From the NCBI GenBank assembly GCA_002406015.1, contig DHMX01000022.1:361617-425616 (forward strand): a DNA stretch of 64,000 bases, given 5' to 3'. Both the position numbers and the translations under genes were made by a program. This document shows, in pieces, positions 17,614-27,389 of this stretch. Origin of the DNA: Lachnospiraceae bacterium UBA4631 (GTDB taxonomy: Bacteria > Bacillota > Clostridia > Lachnospirales > Lachnospiraceae). Position 1 is the first letter of the stretch; each line of letters opens with the position of its first letter. A model generated the notes under the pieces. That model did not search any database, had not been told where the DNA came from, and saw only the letters and a list, made by a program, of their open reading frames with translations.

Positions 17614-18330
17614 CTATGCTTGTGTTTTCTGCGTAGCTTCCTGCTCGGCTTCTTCCGGTTCCTCTGCTGGCTTTTTCTGTCCCAGCTTACTCTCTTCTCC
17701 ATGAATTAACCGAATAATATTCTTTTTGTGCTTATAAATTGCAAGAGCTGCCAGACAGCCCAATACAATAATACTCTCTACTACATACTTCTGTCCCAGA
17801 TGGTAAATATGCTCCGGATTAATCAGGACAAATACTGTATACATCGCCCACATCTGAAGCATAAGTATAATGGAACCCAGTGATACATATTTGCTGATTG
17901 CAACTACCAGTATAAATACAATCAGACAAGGAATAATAATTCGTAAGTCCAGCAGACTGATTACCGCACCAGATATGGCAGAGATTCCCTTTCCTCCCTG
18001 AAAGCCCATATAAAACGGAAATACATGTCCTAACGCAACTCCAAGACCGGTGTATATTACCAACAGCAAGGTCATATCCGGTGCTAAACTCCGGAATACC
18101 AGCCTTGTAATCAGACAGGCAATCACACATTTTAGGCAGTCTCCAAGGTATACCTCTATTCCTGCCCGTTTTCCCAATACCCGTAAGGCATTCGTTGCAC
18201 CGGAATTTCCGCTTCCGTATTTTCGTATGTCAATATGATGAATCTTTCCGATAATATAGGCTGTCTGGAACAATCCAAAGGCATAACCCATGACTAAACA
18301 AAGTATTCGATATAGTATCTCTGTTCCCAT
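17614..18330 (-). CDS. plsY: Acyl-phosphate:glycerol-3-phosphate acyltransferase
   Basis: An integral membrane enzyme that acylates glycerol 3-phosphate at position 1 using acyl phosphate. The PlsY signature GSGNSGATNALRVLGK is near residues 38-53, and further conserved glycine-rich loops (GHVFPFYMGFQGGKG and a later segment) are visible, with about five membrane helices. At 238 residues it is longer than many PlsY proteins because of a charged, glutamate- and lysine-rich tail of about 30 residues. It sits one base after der and 18 bases before gpsA, whose product is its substrate. Confidence 0.96.
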   Translation of the reverse strand: MGTEILYRILCLVMGYAFGLFQTAYIIGKIHHIDIRKYGSGNSGATNALRVLGKRAGIEVYLGDCLKCVIACLITRLVFRSLAPDMTLLLVIYTGLGVALGHVFPFYMGFQGGKGISAISGAVISLLDLRIIIPCLIVFILVVAISKYVSLGSIILMLQMWAMYTVFVLINPEHIYHLGQKYVVESIIVLGCLAALAIYKHKKNIIRLIHGEESKLGQKKPAEEPEEAEQEATQKTQA

Positions 18331-18331
18331 A

Positions 18332-19654
18332 TCAGGATTCCTTTCTTTCTCTTATGATAAATTTTAATGGAGTACCGCGGAATCCAAAGGTATCCCGGAT
18401 TCGATTCTCCAAATATCTGGTATATGAAAAATGCATTAATTCCTTGTCATTTACAAAAATCACAAATGTCGGCGGCTTCACCGATACCTGTGTCACGTAG
18501 TAAATTTTAAGCCGCTTTCCCTTATCACTCGGAGGCTGCTGCATGGCAACCGCTTCACTGACAATCTCATTTAATACACCGGTTGCAATCCGAAGGGAAT
18601 GATTCTCTATTACCGCATCTATGGTCTGGAACAGCTTCGGTAAACGCTGCCCGGTCTGTGCGGAAATAAAGATTATCTCTGCATACGGAGCAAAGGACAA
18701 GACATCCCGTATATCCTCCGTATATCGGTATATGGTCTTATCATTTTTCTCAACCAAATCCCATTTATTTACAGCAATAATCAGACCCTTTCCACGCTCA
18801 TGTGCGATTCCCGCTATCTTAGCATCCTGTTCGGTAACACCCTCCACAGCATCAATCACCAAAACGGCTACGTTGCATCGTTCTACGGCGGATACGGTAC
18901 GAATAATGCTGTATCGCTCCAGGTCCTCTTTTATTTTACTTTTTCTGCGAAGCCCTGCCGTATCGATGAATACATAGGACTGCCCATTTCGAATCACCTC
19001 AGTATCAATGGCATCTCTGGTGGTTCCTGCAATATCCGATACAATCACCCGCTCTTCGCCCAGAAGCTTATTGATAATGGAAGATTTTCCGGCATTCGGT
19101 TTTCCTATAATTGCTATCCTTGGACGTTCATCCTCAACCTCTTCCTTGCTGCTTTCATCAAAATAGCGTACTACCTCATCCAGCATATCCCCAAGCCCTA
19201 ACCTTGAGCTTGCAGAAATTGGCTGTGGGTCTCCCAGCCCCAGATTATAAAACTCATAGACATCCGGCATGAATTTTTCAAAGCTGTCTACTTTATTTAC
19301 AACTAATACAATTGGCTTATGGGAACGACGCAGCATATCGGCTACTTTATAATCCGCATCAACCAAGCCTTGTCGTACATCTACCAGAAAAAGAATTACA
19401 TCCGCGGTTTCAATCGCAATCTCTGCCTGCTCCCGCATGAACTTTAATAATACATCACTGCTTTCCGGTTCAATTCCGCCTGTATCAATCAGTGTAAAAT
19501 AATAGTCCAGCCATGTAACATCTGCATATATTCTATCTCTGGTAACTCCGGGTGTATCTTTTACAATTGATATTTGTTCTCCTGCCAGCACATTGAATAA
19601 TGTGGATTTTCCAACATTCGGTCGTCCGACAACGGCCACGATTGGTTTACTCAT
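18332..19654 (-). CDS. der: Ribosome biogenesis GTPase Der (EngA)
   Basis: A tandem GTPase needed for 50S subunit assembly, 440 residues. The first G domain shows [16 protein letters not shown] and NKVD; the second shows [18 protein letters not shown] and NKWD. A KH-like C-terminal domain with IYYVTQ and [21 protein letters not shown] completes the protein. It overlaps the preceding radical SAM gene by four bases and is followed at once by plsY, an arrangement familiar in Clostridia. Confidence 0.98.
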   Translation of the reverse strand: MSKPIVAVVGRPNVGKSTLFNVLAGEQISIVKDTPGVTRDRIYADVTWLDYYFTLIDTGGIEPESSDVLLKFMREQAEIAIETADVILFLVDVRQGLVDADYKVADMLRRSHKPIVLVVNKVDSFEKFMPDVYEFYNLGLGDPQPISASSRLGLGDMLDEVVRYFDESSKEEVEDERPRIAIIGKPNAGKSSIINKLLGEERVIVSDIAGTTRDAIDTEVIRNGQSYVFIDTAGLRRKSKIKEDLERYSIIRTVSAVERCNVAVLVIDAVEGVTEQDAKIAGIAHERGKGLIIAVNKWDLVEKNDKTIYRYTEDIRDVLSFAPYAEIIFISAQTGQRLPKLFQTIDAVIENHSLRIATGVLNEIVSEAVAMQQPPSDKGKRLKIYYVTQVSVKPPTFVIFVNDKELMHFSYTRYLENRIRDTFGFRGTPLKFIIRERKES

Positions 19655-21099
19655 GGTTCTCTCTCCTTATATCTGGCACGCACCGGCTCTGCTTCCTGAA
19701 CCATGCGTCCCGGCTTATGTGCCTGTTCAGCTTCTGTAACAGCCTGAATAAAGCCCATACCGTTTGATTTTACAATATGAATCGGAACTTGTAAAGTCTT
19801 TTGGACATCTTCCAACGCAATATCATCCAGAAATATATCCTCGTCTGCCTTTAAAACTACCGACGGTAACACAACCCAGTCTCCAAGCTCCAACACAGAA
19901 AGCTGCTCTATAATATCGGTTGCGGTCAGCAAGCCTGTTACGGTAATCTGCTCTCCAAAGAAGTGATTGGTAATGCAGACCACCTGTAATTCCATATTCG
20001 GATACTTTTTTTGTATCTGCTCTGCTGCCCAGCAGATAGTCGGATAAATAAGCTTTGCCGTCACCAGCGTTACCTTCCCCTTCCGGTCATCCCCGGAAAG
20101 ACCTGCCAGTGCCGCCTCCAAGTCATCCCGAAACATCCGGACCATACCCACACCGTTTTCATACTGTATATATCCGTCATACATATCTGCCGTCGGAATC
20201 TCCTCCTCGGCTAAGATATACCATTCGTCACTGGCATGGATAAAGTGAATTCCGTATTGTTCATATGCCTGCTTCTGGTAGCTTCGTATCAGACGCAGCA
20301 CCTCTCTGGCATCCTCCTTTGTAAACGGCTCTAACGGATAAAGTCCATCCCGGTATTTTGTCAATCCGACCGGCACTACCGATACGCTTCGCATAACAGG
20401 TGCATACTTTAACAAATCCCGAATGGAACGTTCTAATTCCGCTCCGTCATTCACGCCCTTACACAGCACTATTTGTCCGTTCATCGGAATCTCTGCTTCA
20501 TAAAGCCGGTCAATCTTCTTTAATGCCTCTCCCGCAAACCGATTCGTAAGCATCCGGCATCTCAATTCCGGATTGGTGGTATGCACCGATATATTAATGG
20601 GTGCCAGATGGAACCTTATAATACGGTTAATATCCTTATCCGACATATTCGTAAGTGTAATATAATTTCCCTGTAAAAATGACAATCGGGAATCATCATC
20701 CTTAAAATAAAGCGTTTCCCGCATTCCCTTCGGCATCTGGTCAATAAAGCAGAACATACACTTATTCCGGCAGGAATGATATTCGTCCATCAGACTGTTT
20801 TCAAACACCAGCCCCAAATCCTCGGATTCTTCTTTTTCAATTTCCAGTTCCCACTCTTCACCATCTGCTTTTCGTATAAGCAGTATAACTTCATTTTCTT
20901 CTATCATAAATTGATAGTCAAAAATGTCCTCTACCGGTTCTCCGTTGACCGCAAGCAGCATATCTCCCGGCTGAAGCTCTAATTCCTCTCCGATGCTTCC
21001 GGCACGCACCTCCTTTATTCGGTGTTCATGCCTGCCACATGCAGACGGATTACAGGCGGATGAAGTTGATGGTTCATATTGGTTATGATTCTCGCTCAT
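19651..21099 (-). CDS. PDZ / radical SAM / DUF512 protein
   Basis: A 482-residue protein of the clostridial DUF512 family. After a Ser/Cys-containing N-terminus comes a PDZ-like segment ([19 protein letters not shown], about 28-46). A radical SAM-type cluster motif [12 protein letters not shown] follows near 110-121, and the DUF512 C-terminal region ends near residue 460 with [12 protein letters not shown]. The CxxxCxxC triad should bind a [4Fe-4S] cluster. The substrate is unknown. Coupling to der by a four-base overlap suggests a role linked to translation or ribosome assembly, which is inference only. Confidence 0.9.
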   Translation of the reverse strand: MSENHNQYEPSTSSACNPSACGRHEHRIKEVRAGSIGEELELQPGDMLLAVNGEPVEDIFDYQFMIEENEVILLIRKADGEEWELEIEKEESEDLGLVFENSLMDEYHSCRNKCMFCFIDQMPKGMRETLYFKDDDSRLSFLQGNYITLTNMSDKDINRIIRFHLAPINISVHTTNPELRCRMLTNRFAGEALKKIDRLYEAEIPMNGQIVLCKGVNDGAELERSIRDLLKYAPVMRSVSVVPVGLTKYRDGLYPLEPFTKEDAREVLRLIRSYQKQAYEQYGIHFIHASDEWYILAEEEIPTADMYDGYIQYENGVGMVRMFRDDLEAALAGLSGDDRKGKVTLVTAKLIYPTICWAAEQIQKKYPNMELQVVCITNHFFGEQITVTGLLTATDIIEQLSVLELGDWVVLPSVVLKADEDIFLDDIALEDVQKTLQVPIHIVKSNGMGFIQAVTEAEQAHKPGRMVQEAEPVRARYKEREP

Positions 21100-21122
21100 A
21101 GGAGCCTTCCTCTTTTCCGATT

Positions 21123-21989
21123 TTATTTTTCCTCTTGCTTTTTATCCTGCAACATAATAACAGCTCCCAGATTTCCGCGTTTTCCATGACTGGCTCTATG
21201 GGAATATAAGAGCTTCGGATTACAACAGGTGCAAATATCCGTTGTTGTGAGATGTTCCTTAGTAATTCCCGCCTGTAGCAGAATATATTGATTTGCTTTC
21301 CATAGGTTCAGATGATAATGTCCGTTCTTATCATCCCGCATAATATCGGCATATGCTGCTTCTGTAAATACATCCCGGAATGCCTCTGCTACATCCCCGC
21401 TGATTTCATAACAGTCCTGACAAATCGATGGTCCGATGGCACATACTATATCCGATGGCTCGGAGCCGTATTCCCGTTTCATTTCCTCTACCATTACTCG
21501 TCCCATTCCGGCTACGGTTCCTCTCCAACCGGAATGTGCAAGTGCTACCACCCTCTGCTTCGGGTCATAAAAATAAAGCGGTACACAATCTGCATAAAAG
21601 GTCATTAACGGAATCCCCGGCACATTCGTCATCAATCCGTCTATTCCCACTATATCGGAGTCCCTACAGATTCCTTTTCCGCAATCCGCCTCTGTTACCT
21701 TATGAATCTTCGTGGTATGAACCTGATTTGAAAATACCAGCTTCTCATAAGGATACCCAACTGCCTGTGCAAGCCGGCGGTGATTCTCCATAACTGCCTC
21801 CGCTTCATCCCCTCTCTGAAAGCTAAGATTCATAGAAGAAAAATACCCCTTGCTGACTCCACCCATTCTTGTACTGAATGCATGTACAAGCTCCGGACAT
21901 TCCAGACTGCGAAATGTCAGATAACAGACCTCTCCTTGTTCCCATATCCGCGTAGAATGACTTTGATTTGCATATAGGATTGGTATCAT
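21123..21989 (-). CDS. pgeF: Peptidoglycan editing factor PgeF (multicopper oxidase-like, YfiH/DUF152)
   Basis: A 288-residue protein of the YfiH/PgeF family, which removes wrongly incorporated L-serine from peptidoglycan precursors and has also been reported as a purine nucleosidase/oxidase. Visible family marks are HAFSTRMGGVS near 36-46, a His in SNQVHTTKI, the Cys in YADCVPLYF and LAHSGWRGT. These His/Cys residues form the metal site. AAAGGAG lies six bases before the ATG. It lies between yraN and the DUF512 gene in the long operon. Confidence 0.93.
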   Translation of the reverse strand: MIPILYANQSHSTRIWEQGEVCYLTFRSLECPELVHAFSTRMGGVSKGYFSSMNLSFQRGDEAEAVMENHRRLAQAVGYPYEKLVFSNQVHTTKIHKVTEADCGKGICRDSDIVGIDGLMTNVPGIPLMTFYADCVPLYFYDPKQRVVALAHSGWRGTVAGMGRVMVEEMKREYGSEPSDIVCAIGPSICQDCYEISGDVAEAFRDVFTEAAYADIMRDDKNGHYHLNLWKANQYILLQAGITKEHLTTTDICTCCNPKLLYSHRASHGKRGNLGAVIMLQDKKQEEK

Positions 21990-22023
21990 AGTAACTCCTT
22001 TTCTTATACTTACTTTCTTATAC

Positions 22024-22404
22024 TTAAAATGCGTTTCGAATATACTGTATTTCTGTTCCCAAGATAGCTATTACATCAAAGCGGACCGGTGTGTTTTCCG
22101 GTAAATGCATCCGGTATTGATAATACTCTGCTACCCGCCTTATTTTCTGCTGCTTCTGCCGGGTTACCGCCTCTGCGGGATACCCATGTTGAACGGTACT
22201 GCGGTATTTCACTTCCACAAAGAGCAAATAATTTTCTTCTCTGGCAATAATATCAATTTCGCCCTGTCTGCAACGATAATTTTGCTCTAACACCTGAATC
22301 CCCTGCTGTTTCAGATACTGTACTGCCAGCTCTTCTTTCCTTGCCCCGATTGCACGATTACTTTCTCGTTCTGCCACCCGAACCTGCCTTTCCGTTTCTG
22401 TCAA
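22024..22404 (-). CDS. yraN: UPF0102 protein YraN, endonuclease-like
   Basis: A small 126-residue protein of the YraN/UPF0102 family, with a restriction-endonuclease-like fold. The characteristic core is seen: G.RKEELAVQYL near 21-32, NYRCRQGEIDIIAR (with the conserved E, D) and FVEVKYRS. Its exact function is unknown; in other Firmicutes it also lies beside rnhB. The first in-frame start is TTG at 22404, inside the end of the FlhB-like gene (47-base overlap); a GTG nine codons later with AAAGG upstream is an alternative. Confidence 0.92.
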   Translation of the reverse strand: MTETERQVRVAERESNRAIGARKEELAVQYLKQQGIQVLEQNYRCRQGEIDIIAREENYLLFVEVKYRSTVQHGYPAEAVTRQKQQKIRRVAEYYQYRMHLPENTPVRFDVIAILGTEIQYIRNAF

Positions 22405-22702
22405 GCTTCTCTTTTATTTTATCCATATTATCTACATATACCAGAATCTCTGCAACCACTCCGTATAATTCCGGCGGAATATAATCTCCTATATCCAGAT
22501 GCATCAGGGTTTCGGTCAGTCCTTCATCTACATAGGTCGGTACTGCATGCTCCTTCGCCTGTTCAATGATGCGTTCTGCTAACACACCCTTTCCGGATGC
22601 TACCACCTGTGGAGCCTGGTCCTCCGGGTCATAGGAAAGTGCGACTGCCTTTTTTAATGGTGCTTCTGTCTGGTTTTGATTCTCATTTCCTGTCTTACCC
22701 AA
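22358..22702 (-). CDS. ylqH: FlhB C-terminal-domain homologue (YlqH-like)
   Basis: A 114-residue soluble protein equivalent to the cytoplasmic autocleavage domain of FlhB/EscU export proteins without the membrane part. It reads KKAVALSYDPEDQAPQVVA then KGVLAERIIEQAKEHAVP and DIGDYIPPELYGVVAEILVYV. The FlhB cleavage loop NPTH is replaced by DPED, so self-cleavage is not expected. The start is TTG at 22702, supported by TAGGAGG eight bases upstream. As in Bacillus, it follows ylqG; no flagellar gene is nearby, so its role is unknown. Confidence 0.88.
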   Translation of the reverse strand: MGKTGNENQNQTEAPLKKAVALSYDPEDQAPQVVASGKGVLAERIIEQAKEHAVPTYVDEGLTETLMHLDIGDYIPPELYGVVAEILVYVDNMDKIKEKLDRNGKAGSGGRTRK

Positions 22703-22714
22703 TGTATCCGCCTC

Positions 22715-24331
22715 CTAGGTCCGCATATCAAACGTATACCGCTTCTGTCCGGTCACCAAATCCTGCCCGAACATCTCTTCCACAACCGCATCCGGCTGTG
22801 AACCGGAGGCTTCGGCAGTCTCCGTCTGCTCCCGCTTCGTTACATCAGACTGATATAAAAAGCCCTTCTGTTCAAGCTTCTCTTTTAATTCCTCCATATG
22901 CTCTGCCACAAGGGTTACGGTTGTCTGGTCCTCCATTGTAAAGCTGGCATGCAGCTTCTGACCCTTTAATCTTACCAGAATATCGGTATTCCCCAGATGC
23001 GGCATATCTAAATGCAGCAGCACCTTTACACCATCAGCATTCTGCTGCAGTTTCTTCTTATTGGCATAGACATACAGCTCGGAATTGGCTTCCTGTTGAT
23101 GCAGCTTTAGCGGCACCTGTGCATATATAAACTGTTGATTCAACTGCTGGATAAATTGAAGATTCTCCCGCATATTCTGTGACTGTCCGGAAAATTCTCC
23201 GTCAGACAGATTCAGATTCTGCAATGCGGTTTCCAAGTGCCGGCTCTGATGCTCGATTCGCTCATATAGCCGATTCACTTCTTCCGGCTCCTTCATTTTT
23301 TCCGGCTGTAAAGACCATGCCTCCCTGACCGCCTCATGAAGCATTTCCCGATACGCCGGACTTCGTAAAAATGTATGCAGAACCTCCGGTGCAAATTCTC
23401 CCTGTATATAATTCGTGATTTCGGCAAGCTGCTCGCCTACGGTGGCTTTATTCGATACCAGCCTCTCTATAACATCCTTTGGAATCTCCTGTCGCTGCAA
23501 TTGCTCCTGCAATATAGCCGGAAGCTCGGTGTTTTTTCCGGATAAGCCTGCTTTATCCAAAGGATTGCCTTCCGTCAATTCTGCCGACACCGCCTTTGGT
23601 TCAGAGTTCCATCCAAAGCTATCTATCACCTGTTGATGAAATTCCTGTATGCTTACACCATTCTCTGTCTGTGATAGCATATCTGCCGTCTTCACTAATG
23701 CATCCGTTGTCTGCATAATTGTATCAGATAGTTGATGCTCATGTGCCTCATATTGTGCAAACTGCCTTATATTTGCTTCCGTTACCGGCAATTGCAGACG
23801 GTTCATGGCTACTAATTGGCGGATGTCTGCCTCCGGAAACCGTACGGACTGCTGCATGATGGTTCGCATGGTTTCTTTATCTAACGGCATTCCCGCCTCC
23901 ATCAAAGCACCTGCTATCTGCAAATTTCTCGAAGACGGTGAGAATCCATTTGCTGCCAGCGCCTTTTGAGCCGCCGGATTTTCGTCCGGCATAACACCGG
24001 ATTCTGCCGGGCGGATATAGAGCTGTCCATCCTGCTTATCCTTCACTTCAAAGAGCATGGCTTGTCCGATGGCAAGTTCCATGCCTTCTCCTAATCTTGC
24101 ATGCAGTAACTGTTGATTCTCCAATAATATTGTAGCATCCTGTGCTGTAATATCCTGAATCTGACCGAAAAAGGTCTGTCCAACACGCAAATCAGACAGG
24201 GAAACACCCTCTGTCACCTGTACGGTGACTTGGTTGTTGGTTCCCTGTGTCCGTAATGCATCCGGTGCTGCTTTACTTCCCTGACTCTCCCAATTCCCCC
24301 ATGGGTTCCATCCCTGTCCAAATATGTTCAT
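22715..24331 (-). CDS. ylqG: FliK-like hook-length-control homologue (YlqG-like)
   Basis: A 538-residue, glutamine- and glutamate-rich, mainly helical protein with no signal peptide. Its C-terminal part (about 420-510) resembles the FliK C-terminal domain: VLLHLDMPHLGNTDILVRL, then HASFTMEDQTTVTLV and ELKEKLEQKGF. The position between rnhB and the FlhB-like gene matches ylqG of Bacillus. FliK and FlhB interact in flagellar export, so the adjacent pair may be a remnant or repurposed partner pair. ATG at 24331 follows AAGGAG. Function unproven. Confidence 0.75.
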   Translation of the reverse strand: MNIFGQGWNPWGNWESQGSKAAPDALRTQGTNNQVTVQVTEGVSLSDLRVGQTFFGQIQDITAQDATILLENQQLLHARLGEGMELAIGQAMLFEVKDKQDGQLYIRPAESGVMPDENPAAQKALAANGFSPSSRNLQIAGALMEAGMPLDKETMRTIMQQSVRFPEADIRQLVAMNRLQLPVTEANIRQFAQYEAHEHQLSDTIMQTTDALVKTADMLSQTENGVSIQEFHQQVIDSFGWNSEPKAVSAELTEGNPLDKAGLSGKNTELPAILQEQLQRQEIPKDVIERLVSNKATVGEQLAEITNYIQGEFAPEVLHTFLRSPAYREMLHEAVREAWSLQPEKMKEPEEVNRLYERIEHQSRHLETALQNLNLSDGEFSGQSQNMRENLQFIQQLNQQFIYAQVPLKLHQQEANSELYVYANKKKLQQNADGVKVLLHLDMPHLGNTDILVRLKGQKLHASFTMEDQTTVTLVAEHMEELKEKLEQKGFLYQSDVTKREQTETAEASGSQPDAVVEEMFGQDLVTGQKRYTFDMRT

Positions 24332-24347
24332 AGATTACTCCTTATCC

Positions 24348-25106
24348 TTAAATCAAATTTTTGATAAAGGTACGTCTGTGGATTTCACATGGCCCGTATT
24401 TCCGCAAGGCTTCTATATGCTCTGCGGAACCATAGCCCTTATTTCTTGCAAATCCATATTGCGGATATACTTCATCATATAAGCACATCAGCCTATCCCG
24501 CTCTACCTTTGCAAGAATACTGGCAGCGGCTATCGAAATACTTTTTGTATCTCCTTTTATTATCGGCACCTGCGGCTGATTTACTGAGGGAATCGTAACC
24601 GCATCATTTAAAAGCAGCTCCGGCACAACGGAGAGCTTTCCGATTGCCTGTCGCATTGCCTCATAATCTGCCTGTAGGATATTAATTCGGTCAATCACAT
24701 CCACATTCGCGATACCGACTGCATAGGCAACTGCCACTTCCTTAATTTCTTCATATAATTCTTCCCGCTTCTTCTCGCTTAACTGCTTAGAATCGTTCAG
24801 ATATAACAAATTCACATCCTTTGGAAATATAACTGCGGCTGCCATCACCGGACCTGCAAGGGGACCTCTGCCTACTTCATCAATTCCGCAGACATAATCA
24901 TACTTCTGCCAATACTGGTATTCATATACCTTCATCCGCTCAATTCGTTCCTGCTCCGCATGCCATTGCTCCAACCGCTTTTTTGCCCTTGCGACCTCTT
25001 TTTGCACTCCGGCACGCTCGTCTGCCTGATAAGCCATAATATATTCCGGTAATTCTTCATAAGATAAGTGCTGCAGCACTGTTTTTATCTCTTGTACACT
25101 ACTCAT
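24348..25106 (-). CDS. rnhB: Ribonuclease HII
   Basis: Removes RNA from RNA-DNA hybrids, including single misincorporated ribonucleotides. The 252-residue protein has an N-terminal helical extension of about 65 residues and then the catalytic core: GIDEVGRGPLAGPV (Asp-Glu pair), LNDSKQLSEKKR and SIAAASILAKVERDR. ATG at 25106 is favoured, with GAGG five bases before it, over an in-frame GTG five codons upstream. The lepB-ylqF-lepB genes precede it and ylqG follows, conserving Firmicute order. Confidence 0.97.
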   Translation of the reverse strand: MSSVQEIKTVLQHLSYEELPEYIMAYQADERAGVQKEVARAKKRLEQWHAEQERIERMKVYEYQYWQKYDYVCGIDEVGRGPLAGPVMAAAVIFPKDVNLLYLNDSKQLSEKKREELYEEIKEVAVAYAVGIANVDVIDRINILQADYEAMRQAIGKLSVVPELLLNDAVTIPSVNQPQVPIIKGDTKSISIAAASILAKVERDRLMCLYDEVYPQYGFARNKGYGSAEHIEALRKYGPCEIHRRTFIKNLI

Positions 25107-25134
25107 GTTATCCTCTTTCACTTCTTCTTACATT

Positions 25135-25761
25135 TTACTTATCAATTCTGCCAATCTGCTTCCATGGCCACATTCTGAATACTGCTTTTCCCTCTATAAT
25201 ATCTCTGGATACAGATCCCACCCGTTCAAATCGGCTATCCTGACTATTATTTCGATTATCTCCCAGTACAAAGTACTCGCCTTCCCCCAAGGTTATCGGC
25301 TTTGCCGCTAAGCCTCTGGTTTCTTCCCGAATCGGCTCATTTCCGTAGGATTCCTCTAACCTTTGTGCCTCATTATGAACACTTCCGTCACCGTTTTGAT
25401 AAAGCGTCTCCTCTGTTCCGATATAAATTGCTCCCTCTGAATCAATATAGACGGTTTCTCCCGGCAAACCGATAATCCGCTTGATAAATAATTCGTCACC
25501 GTCCTGATACGGAAATACAACTATATCAAACCGCTCCGGGTCATGAAAGCGGTAGGTCCATTTATCCAGCCAGACGCTTTCTCCATCATGGAGCGTTGTC
25601 TCCATAGAATGCCCGATTACCTCGGAACGGCATCCTACAAAATGTTGAATCAGGAATACCACACCCACGATAGCGGCAATATATAATGCCATTTTTATAA
25701 GTTCATGTCTGACACTCAGTTCATCATCATATTCAATCTGATTTTTTTGAAAAATTCCCAT
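25135..25761 (-). CDS. lepB: Signal peptidase I (second copy)
   Basis: A membrane-anchored serine/lysine-dyad protease that removes signal peptides; 208 residues from the chosen start. One N-terminal helix (about 20-38) is followed by the Ser motif GHSMETTL, the Lys motif FIKRIIGLPGE and GDNRNNSQDSR. An upstream in-frame start at 25833 would overlap ylqF by 44 bases. ATG at 25761 is preferred because AAAGGAAG lies just before it and the shorter protein has the normal length. It is one of two lepB genes flanking ylqF. Confidence 0.95.
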   Translation of the reverse strand: MGIFQKNQIEYDDELSVRHELIKMALYIAAIVGVVFLIQHFVGCRSEVIGHSMETTLHDGESVWLDKWTYRFHDPERFDIVVFPYQDGDELFIKRIIGLPGETVYIDSEGAIYIGTEETLYQNGDGSVHNEAQRLEESYGNEPIREETRGLAAKPITLGEGEYFVLGDNRNNSQDSRFERVGSVSRDIIEGKAVFRMWPWKQIGRIDK

Positions 25762-25789
25762 TTCTGACTTCCTTTTATCCGTCACCGGA

Positions 25790-26635
25790 CTACTGCACCG
25801 GCTCCTCCAATGTAATTCGTCCCAGCTTACCATTTCGATAATTTTCTAATAAAAGTGCGGCCGCCTTATCATAATCCGGCAAATCCCCTTTTAACTTACA
25901 CTGTCTGTTCTGTGCTATCTGTTCAAGAATCTCATATGCCTCTTTGGTCTCATCAACCTGATACTCCTCCGACAGCACTCCCGGATAGCTTTTACACAGA
26001 TATTGAATAAATTCCATGGATAATTCCTGTATATTTAATATATCATCCTTAATAGAGCCTATGATTGCCAATCGGATTCCGACCTGCTGGTCTTCAAATT
26101 TAGGCCATAATATTCCGGGGGTATCCAGCAATTCTACATTTTTATTTAATCGAATCCACTGTTTGCCCTTTGTGACTCCGGGCTTATTTCCTGTCTTGGT
26201 ACAAGCCTTTCCCGCAAATGTATTAATAAATGTGGACTTTCCGACATTCGGAATCCCGACTATCATTGCCCGAATCGGACGGTTTAAAATCCCACGCTTG
26301 CGGTCCCGTTCAATTTTCTCCTTACAGGTTTCCCGAATAATCGTTGTCAATGACTTCATTCCTGCACCGGAGCGGGCATTTATCTTCTGAACGGCATAGC
26401 CCTGCTGCTGATAATACTGCTCCCATTGCTGGGTCAGTCTCTCATCTGCCAAATCCGATTTATTCAGCAAAATTAACCGGAACTTGTTCTTTGCCAGCTC
26501 ATCTATATCCGGATTCTTACTGCTTAGCGGTACTCTGGCATCCACCAGTTCAATTACTATATCAATTAATTTTATATCTTCCTGCATCATTCGGACAGCT
26601 TTTGTCATATGTCCCGGATACCATTGTATATTCAT
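25790..26635 (-). CDS. ylqF: Ribosome biogenesis GTPase YlqF (RbgA)
   Basis: A circularly permuted GTPase that matures the 50S subunit; 281 residues. The permuted order is visible: WYPGHMTKA at the start, NKSD (G4) near 56-59, then GIPNVGKSTFINT (G1) and DTPGILWP (G3). Its ATG overlaps the stop of the upstream lepB (ATGA). It is the classic neighbour of rplS and rnhB in Firmicutes. Confidence 0.97.
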   Translation of the reverse strand: MNIQWYPGHMTKAVRMMQEDIKLIDIVIELVDARVPLSSKNPDIDELAKNKFRLILLNKSDLADERLTQQWEQYYQQQGYAVQKINARSGAGMKSLTTIIRETCKEKIERDRKRGILNRPIRAMIVGIPNVGKSTFINTFAGKACTKTGNKPGVTKGKQWIRLNKNVELLDTPGILWPKFEDQQVGIRLAIIGSIKDDILNIQELSMEFIQYLCKSYPGVLSEEYQVDETKEAYEILEQIAQNRQCKLKGDLPDYDKAAALLLENYRNGKLGRITLEEPVQ

Positions 26636-27246
26636 AATTTACCTCTTGTCTGCTTTGGGAATAACCGATACGTTACCTTTCCCAGAATTTCATTTGTTAA
26701 TATATTACCCATATTGGCAAAGCGGGAATCCTCACTGTTATTTACATTATCTCCCAAGACAAAATATTCACCCTTTTCCAAGGTGACTCCGTCCAATGCC
26801 AAGCCTTCGGTAGAGATTCGTTCATCAAAGGGCAGTCCCTCTAACATTACACCATCAATGAATACATATCCATCCTGAATCGTAACGGTTTCTCCCGGCA
26901 AGCCGATGACTCGTTTTACATTATAATAACCGCTGTCTCCCTCCCGCTGCTTAAATGCAACCATATCAAAGCGTTGCGGCTCTCCGAATACATAACCGAG
27001 CTTATCAACTATCACAATATCACCGTTTTGTAAGGTTGGCTCCATGGACTGTCCTACAATCCGAAGTGTCTGCCAGCCAAAGGTTACTAACGCATATCCG
27101 ATGATAACTACAATCAATATGGATATTGCATAGCTTCCAAGGGTTCGAATCAGTTGTCGTCTATTGATTTCCTTCTTTTCACGGGTATGCCGCAGTCGAT
27201 TTCGATTTGCCCGCAGATATGCCCGTCTTCCACCACGTCTTCTCAA
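26632..27246 (-). CDS. lepB: Signal peptidase I (first copy)
   Basis: A second type I signal peptidase of 204 residues. It has an unusually basic N-terminus with thirteen Arg/Lys in the first 30 residues, one membrane helix (about 35-57), then GQSMEPTL (catalytic Ser), NVKRVIGLPGE (catalytic Lys) and GDNVNNSEDSR. The start appears to be TTG at 27246 with AGGA upstream. The stop overlaps the ylqF start. Having two enzymes suits an organism exporting large proteins such as the 2704-residue adhesin. Confidence 0.95.
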   Translation of the reverse strand: MRRRGGRRAYLRANRNRLRHTREKKEINRRQLIRTLGSYAISILIVVIIGYALVTFGWQTLRIVGQSMEPTLQNGDIVIVDKLGYVFGEPQRFDMVAFKQREGDSGYYNVKRVIGLPGETVTIQDGYVFIDGVMLEGLPFDERISTEGLALDGVTLEKGEYFVLGDNVNNSEDSRFANMGNILTNEILGKVTYRLFPKQTRGKL

Positions 27247-27304
27247 TCCTATTCCTGCTTTCTGCTCTTACTTCCTGTTAAATCCTTATATAATAACTAT
27301 TATC

Positions 27305-27334
27305 ACTATACCCCGAAACAGACATCGGATGCAA
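27305..27334 (-). promoter_or_regulatory. Probable promoter of the lepB-to-gpsA operon
   Basis: The minus strand shows TTGCAT (27334-27329), 18 bases and TATAGT (27310-27305), placed between the rplS terminator and the first lepB. The operon would begin about 55 bases before its first gene. Confidence 0.45.
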
Positions 27335-27338
27335 GTAT

Positions 27339-27374
27339 AAAAGAAGCAGGGAACTTACGCACCCTGCTTCTTTT
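27339..27374 (-). terminator. Intrinsic terminator of rplS
   Basis: A perfect 13-bp stem (27362-27374 with 27339-27351, AAAAGAAGCAGGG) has a 10-base loop and ends in TTTT on the minus strand, 15 bases after the rplS stop. The stem starts in A's and ends in T's, so it could also work in the other direction. Confidence 0.9.
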
Positions 27375-27389
27375 GCTAATCACGAGCAA

